A DNA stretch of 11,024 nt from Maribacter sp. (GTDB taxonomy: Bacteria > Bacteroidota > Bacteroidia > Flavobacteriales > Flavobacteriaceae). Positions 6,300-11,024 of the stretch are shown here, piece after piece; the stretch's first letter is position 1, and the number at the start of each line of letters is the position of its first letter. A program made the position numbers and the translations under genes. The stretch lies in contig JABDKZ010000497.1 in assembly GCA_013001935.1 (NCBI GenBank), positions 1 through 11,024 of the forward strand, in the 5' to 3' direction. A model generated the notes under the pieces. The model made no database searches, was not told where the DNA came from, and saw only the letters and a list, made by a program, of their open reading frames with translations.

Positions 6300-8285
6300 T
6301 TGTACGGTAAAATCATTAACATATTGGTTTTATTGGTAACCATACCAATATTTTCCCAAGATCCACCCGAAAAAGAAGTTAAACAAATCAATATTGTTTA
6401 TGGGGCAAATTTCACGAAAGACGAAGTTCAATTCCCGGGTGCCTCAATTTTCAGTAAAGATGATAAGCAAATACAGTTCGAACATGAAGGCGCCAATCTA
6501 TTTTGTGATGTAGCTATATTCTATCAAAAAGACAATAAATTAAAGGCCATAGGTAATATCCTTTTAAAGCAGGGTGATTCAATCCAGATGACCAGTGGTA
6601 AAATCGATTACAATGGCAATGATAATCTTGCAAAGGCCTGGGAAAGCGTAGTACTTACCAGTAAATCCAAGATGACCTTGACAACAGATACTCTGCGTTT
6701 CAATAGAGGGGAACAACAGGCTTATTATCAGGATTTCGGCACAGTGGTAGATTCTGTAAATACACTGACCAGTGAAATAGGTCGGTATTTTTTAAAGACA
6801 AAAAAAATTCAATTCTTAGATAGTGTTCATTTGAAAAACCCGGATTACATTTTGGATTCGGAGCAATTAGATTATTATGAAACTTCTAAAAATGCCTATC
6901 TGTACGGTCCCTCGACTATTACAGGAAATACCTATAAGATTTATTGTGAGCGAGGGTTTTATGACACCAAAGTAGAAAGTGGTTATTTTATTAAAAACAC
7001 AAGAATCGATTATAACAATAGAATAATCAAAGGAGATAGTGTTTATTTTAACAAAGTAAGGGAGTTTGCTTCTGCTACCAACAATATTAGGGTCATAGAC
7101 ACTGTTAATAATGGGGTAATAAAAGCGCATTATGCAGAGGTTTTTAAGGCTAAAGATTCTGTCTTTGCTACAAAACGGGCGGTTTCAATTTCCCTAATGG
7201 AACAAGATTCACTCTATATGCATGGCGATACCTTAATGGTAACCGGAAAACCGGATCATAGAATACTTAGAGCTTTTAGAAATGCCAAATTTTTTAAGAC
7301 CGATTTGAGTGGTAAGTGCGATTCTATCCATGCCGACCAAAAAACAGGCATTACCCAGCTAATCACGAATCCTATACTCTGGAACGGACCTAACCAAATG
7401 ACCGGTGACAGCATTCATTTAAAATCTGATTTAAAAACTGAAAAAATGGATTCGCTAAAGGTTTTGAACAATGCCTTTATAATTTCACTTGACAGCGTTA
7501 GCATGGAAGGCTATAATCAAGCAAAAGGCAAAGATTTATTCGGTAAATTCAAGGATAACCAGCTCAAAATCATTGATTTAATTAAAAATACCGAGGTTAT
7601 ATATTATATGTATAATGATGATGATGAACTCATTGGCATAGACAAGACCATTTGCAGTGCTATTCGTATAACCATGGCTAATAATGATATTGAGGACCTT
7701 ACTTTTTTCACTAATCCTGATGGTGATATTTATCCAGAAACAGAGCTCCCAGAAAACAGCAGGAAATTAAAAGGTTTTATTTGGCGGGGTGATGAACGCA
7801 TCCTTACCAAGGATGCCATTTTTGATGAAGATGACAACAACCTTGTCCTACCTGTAATTCGCGGAATTTCTAATCCAATCGATATTGATGCCGAAGAAGA
7901 GGAACGAAGCACTAATGAAGGAGACCCTGTAAATAATATTACACGTTCAAATGATCATGCTACCGATCCCAGGAAAAAGGTTAAGCCAACCAATAATATA
8001 GAAACCAAGGAACGATATGAGGAGGTGCCCATGGAAGATGACCTTAGATCAGGGTATTATCTGATTGCCAAAGTTTATAAAGACAAGGTCAATTATAAAA
8101 AGTTCATTAAGAGCCTAACTTCACAAGGGTTACAGCCCAATCACTTTTATCGTAGATTCAACAAGTTTTACTACGTGTATTTAGATCGCTATGACACGCT
8201 TGATAATGCCAAAAAGGCACGGGATAGTCGATTTAACGGACATTACCAGGATACAACATGGATTTTTAGGGTTTTAGACAATTGA
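6300..8285 (+). CDS. OstA/LptA-like protein with C-terminal SPOR-like domain
   Basis: This 661-residue exported protein starts at TTG. The frame has a stop at 6294-6296, no ATG lies between, and the TTG gives a full signal peptide (about 1-19, MYGKIINILVLLV...IFSQ), so this start is well supported. Residues about 30-470 are an OstA/LptA-type beta-taco made of short strands with recurring DS and GD turns (GDSIQMTSG at 92-100, GDSVYFN at 245-251, GDTLMVTG at 309-316, GDSIHLKS at 369-376). LptA-type proteins bind lipopolysaccharide and bridge it across the periplasm. Residues 525-580 are a charged linker. Residues about 583-658 (SGYYLIAKVY ... YVYLDRYDTLDNA ... WIFRV) resemble SPOR-like domains at the C-termini of flavobacterial envelope proteins. 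A role in LPS transport or envelope biogenesis is inferred. The next gene begins 7 bases after its stop, suggesting co-transcription. The SPOR assignment is less sure than OstA. Confidence 0.83.
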   Translation: MYGKIINILVLLVTIPIFSQDPPEKEVKQINIVYGANFTKDEVQFPGASIFSKDDKQIQFEHEGANLFCDVAIFYQKDNKLKAIGNILLKQGDSIQMTSGKIDYNGNDNLAKAWESVVLTSKSKMTLTTDTLRFNRGEQQAYYQDFGTVVDSVNTLTSEIGRYFLKTKKIQFLDSVHLKNPDYILDSEQLDYYETSKNAYLYGPSTITGNTYKIYCERGFYDTKVESGYFIKNTRIDYNNRIIKGDSVYFNKVREFASATNNIRVIDTVNNGVIKAHYAEVFKAKDSVFATKRAVSISLMEQDSLYMHGDTLMVTGKPDHRILRAFRNAKFFKTDLSGKCDSIHADQKTGITQLITNPILWNGPNQMTGDSIHLKSDLKTEKMDSLKVLNNAFIISLDSVSMEGYNQAKGKDLFGKFKDNQLKIIDLIKNTEVIYYMYNDDDELIGIDKTICSAIRITMANNDIEDLTFFTNPDGDIYPETELPENSRKLKGFIWRGDERILTKDAIFDEDDNNLVLPVIRGISNPIDIDAEEEERSTNEGDPVNNITRSNDHATDPRKKVKPTNNIETKERYEEVPMEDDLRSGYYLIAKVYKDKVNYKKFIKSLTSQGLQPNHFYRRFNKFYYVYLDRYDTLDNAKKARDSRFNGHYQDTTWIFRVLDN

Positions 8286-8292
8286 TGAGTCA

Positions 8293-9474
8293 ATGAAAGA
8301 AGATTTTCTAAAATATCAAGCTCAAACTACGCCCAGGCCCATGGCTTTACAGGTATCACATGCCAAGGGTAGTTATATTTATGATATTGAAGGTAATTCA
8401 AATCTTGACTTTGTTGCAGGTATTTCGGCATGCAGTTTGGGGCATTGTCATCCTAAAGTTACTGAAGCAGTAAAAAATCAGCTTGATAAATATATGCATG
8501 TGATGGTATATGGCGAGTTTATTCAAGAACCCGCCTTGGCATATGCCAAACTTTTGGCATCATTACTCCCCTCCCCTTTGGAAACCACATATTTGGTGAA
8601 TTCAGGGACCGAAGCTATTGAAGGAGCATTAAAATTAGCTAGAAGATATACTGGAAGATCAGAAATAATTTCAGCGCATAACGGGTATCACGGCAATACC
8701 ATGGGCAGTTTAAGTATAATGGGCTTCGAAGAGCGAAAAAGTGCTTTTAGACCTTTGATTCCTGATATTTCCTTTATCCATTTTAATTCCGATAAGGATA
8801 TCCAAAAGATAACTGAAAAGACCGCTGCGGTTGTATTGGAAACCATACAAGGAGGAGCTGGTTTTATCGAACCTCAAAGGGGATATTTAGCAAAGGTTAG
8901 GAGACGGTGCTCTGAAGTTGGGGCCTTATTGGTTTTAGATGAAATTCAACCAGGTTTTGGACGTACTGGGCGTTTATTCGCCTTTGAACACTATGATTGT
9001 ATTCCAGACATTTTGGTCATGGGCAAGGGTATGGCCTCAGGTCTACCTGTTGGTGCCTTTACGGCTTCAAATGCTATGATGTCTACTTTACAACATAGCC
9101 CAAAGCTTGGCCATATCACAACATTTGGAGGTAATCCCGTAATTGCAGCGGCTTGCTTGGCTACATTGAAGGAAATCACAGAAAGTGATCTAATAGCAAA
9201 TACATTATCGAAGGAAAAAGTAATACGAAATCTTCTGAAACATAAGTTAATTAAGGAAATTAGGGGTAAGGGACTTATGCTGGCCTTAATCATGGAAAGC
9301 CCTGAAATTGCAAATTATCTTATTTTAACAGCCGCCAAAAAGCAGCTGATATTATTCTGGCTTTTGTTTGAAAAAAAGGCCGTAAGAATATCACCACCAC
9401 TTACCATATCGCATGAAGAAATCGAGAGAGGTTGTCAAATCATTCTTGAAATACTGAACGATTATAAACAATAA
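8293..9474 (+). CDS. class III PLP-dependent aminotransferase
   Basis: This is a 393-residue fold-type I, class III aminotransferase (the family of acetylornithine, ornithine and GABA aminotransferases), full length and cytoplasmic. Motifs appear in order: NSGTEA (103-108), the phosphate-binding turn; HNGYHG (129-134), with Y132 stacking on PLP; ETIQGG (183-188); DEIQPGFGRTG (216-226), with D216 for the pyridine nitrogen; MGKGMASGLPVGA (243-255), with K245 as the Schiff-base lysine; TTFGGNP (276-282); and VRISPPL (364-370), with R365 as probable carboxylate binder. Nothing is missing, so it should be active, turning an amino group donor and a keto or aldehyde substrate over via PMP. The exact substrate is not readable; an argD/rocD-like role is possible, but no arginine genes are nearby. 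It follows the OstA-like gene by 7 bases, and an ATG overlapping that stop (8285) is followed at once by TGA, so 8293 is the start. Confidence 0.93.
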   Translation: MKEDFLKYQAQTTPRPMALQVSHAKGSYIYDIEGNSNLDFVAGISACSLGHCHPKVTEAVKNQLDKYMHVMVYGEFIQEPALAYAKLLASLLPSPLETTYLVNSGTEAIEGALKLARRYTGRSEIISAHNGYHGNTMGSLSIMGFEERKSAFRPLIPDISFIHFNSDKDIQKITEKTAAVVLETIQGGAGFIEPQRGYLAKVRRRCSEVGALLVLDEIQPGFGRTGRLFAFEHYDCIPDILVMGKGMASGLPVGAFTASNAMMSTLQHSPKLGHITTFGGNPVIAAACLATLKEITESDLIANTLSKEKVIRNLLKHKLIKEIRGKGLMLALIMESPEIANYLILTAAKKQLILFWLLFEKKAVRISPPLTISHEEIERGCQIILEILNDYKQ

Positions 9475-9509
9475 GTTGTTAACTAATTTGTTAATAATAT
9501 AGCCCAAGA

Positions 9510-9551
9510 ATGGAATTATCAGAGGTTTCAAAAGACTATTTTTAATTCCAT
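9510..9551 (+). repeat. inverted repeat enclosing a 11-codon mini-ORF upstream of the TPR gene
   Basis: ATGGAATTA (9510-9518) and TAATTCCAT (9543-9551) form a perfect 9-bp dyad with a 24-base loop in the 97-base gap between the aminotransferase and TPR genes. The ATG of the left arm opens an 11-residue frame (MELSEVSKDYF) that stops at 9543-9545 in the right arm. It is not followed by a T tract, so it is a poor terminator. It could be a leader or translational control element, or chance. Confidence 0.35.
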
Positions 9552-9571
9552 AGTTTAACCAAATAGTTCCT

Positions 9572-10972
9572 ATGGCGTTAGATGCTAACGAAAGACCAAA
9601 CCAGCCCATTGCAAAGTTTGAATCAATGCTTAAGACAGATGATGTCTATTTCTTTGACGCAGAAGACTTTGAAGATATCATTCATCATTACCTTAATCAT
9701 GGCAAAATAGCGTTGGCTAAAAAAGCCATCAAAATCAGTTTAAAGCAGCATCCAGGCGCTATTGAACTTAAACTATTGGAAGTAGAAGTGCTTGTGTTCG
9801 AGAATAATCTTGATGTGGCCGAGCAACTTTTAGACAAACTCCAAACAATTGATAGCACCAACGAGGAGATATTTGTTCAAAGAGCGAATATCTATTCAAA
9901 AAAAGACAATCACGAAGCTGCGGTTACTTTGCTAAAAAAAGCCCTTGAACTTGCCGAAAATAGTTATGACATATATTCGTTATTGGGTATGGAATATCTT
10001 TTTATGGATGATTTTAAACTCGCCAAAGAAAGTTTTATGCAATGCGTGAGTTTTGATGAACAAGATTATTCATCGCTCTACAATGTAATTTACTGCTTTG
10101 AATTTTTAGAAGATTTTGAAGGAGCCATTATCTATCTAAATGATTATTTAGACCGAAACCCATATTGTGAAGTGGCATGGCATCAATTGGGAAAACAATA
10201 CTTTTCCAAAAGAATGTTCAAAGAAGCATTAACGGCGTTCGACTTTGCGATTATTTCTGATGACTCCTTTATTGGCGCCTATTTTGAAAAGGGTAAAGTG
10301 CTAGAAAAATTAGGGAAATACAACGAGGCTATTGAGAATTATGAGACGACCATAAAGATTGAAGACCCTACATCACATGCATATCTAAGAATCGGCAAAT
10401 GTTATGAACGTTTGTGTAATGATGAAATGGCTAAATATTATTACTATCAAACAGTACATGAAGACCCACTGTTGGATAAAGGCTGGTTAGCCATAACCGA
10501 TTTCTATTTTAACAAGGATAATTACGATAAAGCCCTTTACTATATCAATAAAGCATTAAATATTGATGGTGAAAACCCAACGTATTGGAAGAAATGTGCT
10601 AGGATAAATATTGCGCTCAAGAATTATGATCAGGCTGACTTTTCTTTTAAACAAGCCGTGGATTTGGGTAATTATGAACTGGATACCTGGTTGAGTTGGG
10701 CCACAGTTGCCAAAGAGAATAAGGACTATGATGCAGGGCTACATATTTTGTCCCAAGGCCAAGAGTTTTATCCCGATAGTGCAGAAATAATGTATAAAGC
10801 CGTAGGTTTTCATTTACTAAGCAATGATAAAATAAACGCCCGGATTCGATTAATAGATGCCCTTAAAAAAAATTCAGAAAAGCTTCAAATCTTCCAGGAA
10901 GAGTTTCCTGAATACTACGAAACAGAATGGGTCAAAAACATTATAGCCATCAACAAAAAAGCTTCAAGATAA
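9572..10972 (+). CDS. long cytoplasmic tetratricopeptide-repeat protein
   Basis: This 466-residue protein is built almost wholly of TPR units of 34 residues from about residue 30 to 436, roughly 11 to 12 in tandem. Clear ones include about 98-130 (IFVQRANIYSKKDNHEAAVTL), 200-232 (WHQLGKQYFSKRMFKEALTAF), 234-266 (AYFEKGKVLEKLGKYNEAI), 268-300, 302-334 and 336-368, with the usual W/L-G-Y-A-F-A-P pattern. It has no signal peptide or membrane segment, and is acidic with many Asp, Glu and Tyr. The N-terminus (PNQPIAKFESML, then DVYFFDAEDFEDIIHHY) matches a conserved flavobacterial TPR protein I recall but whose function is not known to me. TPR solenoids bind other proteins, so a scaffold or adaptor role is inferred. 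The ATG at 9572 fits the conserved N-terminus; no strong promoter or Shine-Dalgarno site is visible before it. Confidence 0.9.
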   Translation: MALDANERPNQPIAKFESMLKTDDVYFFDAEDFEDIIHHYLNHGKIALAKKAIKISLKQHPGAIELKLLEVEVLVFENNLDVAEQLLDKLQTIDSTNEEIFVQRANIYSKKDNHEAAVTLLKKALELAENSYDIYSLLGMEYLFMDDFKLAKESFMQCVSFDEQDYSSLYNVIYCFEFLEDFEGAIIYLNDYLDRNPYCEVAWHQLGKQYFSKRMFKEALTAFDFAIISDDSFIGAYFEKGKVLEKLGKYNEAIENYETTIKIEDPTSHAYLRIGKCYERLCNDEMAKYYYYQTVHEDPLLDKGWLAITDFYFNKDNYDKALYYINKALNIDGENPTYWKKCARINIALKNYDQADFSFKQAVDLGNYELDTWLSWATVAKENKDYDAGLHILSQGQEFYPDSAEIMYKAVGFHLLSNDKINARIRLIDALKKNSEKLQIFQEEFPEYYETEWVKNIIAINKKASR

Positions 10973-10978
10973 ATAGAC

Positions 10979-10986
10979 TATTTTTG
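10979..10986 (+). promoter_or_regulatory. possible -7 element before the last gene
   Basis: TATTTTTG is an exact TAnnTTTG match, 12 bases before an ATG at 10998. No TTG lies at the expected distance upstream, and the region is T-rich (10979-10997), so the match may be chance or the T run may belong to a transcript end of the TPR gene. Confidence 0.25.
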
Positions 10987-10997
10987 TTTTTTTGTTT

Positions 10998-11024
10998 ATG
11001 GGAAATCGAAACCTACTTCAGTAT
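10998..11024 (+). CDS. start of next gene, 3'-truncated; possibly DUF368 membrane protein
   Basis: An ATG 25 bases after the TPR stop opens a frame of nine codons (MGNRNLLQY) that runs off the window. DUF368 membrane proteins commonly begin with a short polar stretch such as 'RNLLDY' before the first hydrophobic helix. I recall DUF368 and shikimate dehydrogenase genes near this TPR gene in flavobacteria. Nine residues are too few to identify the family, so this is a guess from synteny. Confidence 0.35.

Noticed and set aside
1..11024. CRISPR arrays, tRNA/rRNA genes, insertion sequences, phage genes
   Set aside because: I found no regularly spaced repeats, no tRNA-like or rRNA segments, no transposase or integrase, and no terminal inverted repeats.

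Overview
The window looks like chromosomal DNA of a marine-type member of the Flavobacteriaceae (Bacteroidota). The reasons are: AT-rich coding sequence on one strand; weak Shine-Dalgarno signals; a good Bacteroidota-type promoter (TTG ... TAnnTTTG); a GH97 enzyme, a family concentrated in this phylum; and an OstA-like / class III aminotransferase / TPR gene order that I recall from flavobacteria. The genus cannot be named from the sequence alone. All nine genes, whole or partial, lie on the + strand.

Region 1 (1-536) holds the 3' part of an SRPBCC/AHSA1 gene cut by the window edge, then about 200 bases with only weak promoter-like signals. Region 2 (537-6109) is a tight four-gene operon with gaps of 3, 7 and 21 bases: a GH97 glycosidase of the retaining alpha-galactosidase type, a Tat-exported GH109-like Gfo/Idh/MocA protein, a DUF1080 (3-keto-disaccharide hydrolase family) probable lipoprotein, and a second Tat-exported Gfo/Idh/MocA oxidoreductase. 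A hairpin at 6130-6162 closes it. Region 3 (about 6163-11024) looks like housekeeping: an OstA/LptA-like protein with a TTG start, a strong promoter and a C-terminal SPOR-like domain; a class III PLP aminotransferase 7 bases downstream; a long cytoplasmic TPR protein; and the first nine codons of another gene, possibly DUF368.

The operon is the interesting part. Every product carries an export signal, so they should act together in the periplasm or on the outer membrane. GH109 enzymes cleave glycosides with bound NAD, by C3 oxidation, elimination, water addition and reduction. Gfo/Idh/MocA enzymes and DUF1080 proteins have been linked to a route in which C3 oxidation and the cleavage steps are split between proteins. 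The operon therefore combines a hydrolytic alpha-glycosidase (GH97), a probable one-protein redox glycosidase (GH109-like) and the parts of a split 3-keto-sugar pathway. No SusC/SusD pair, sulfatase or regulator is visible. The substrate is unknown; alpha-galactosyl or alpha-GalNAc-containing glycans are the simplest guess.
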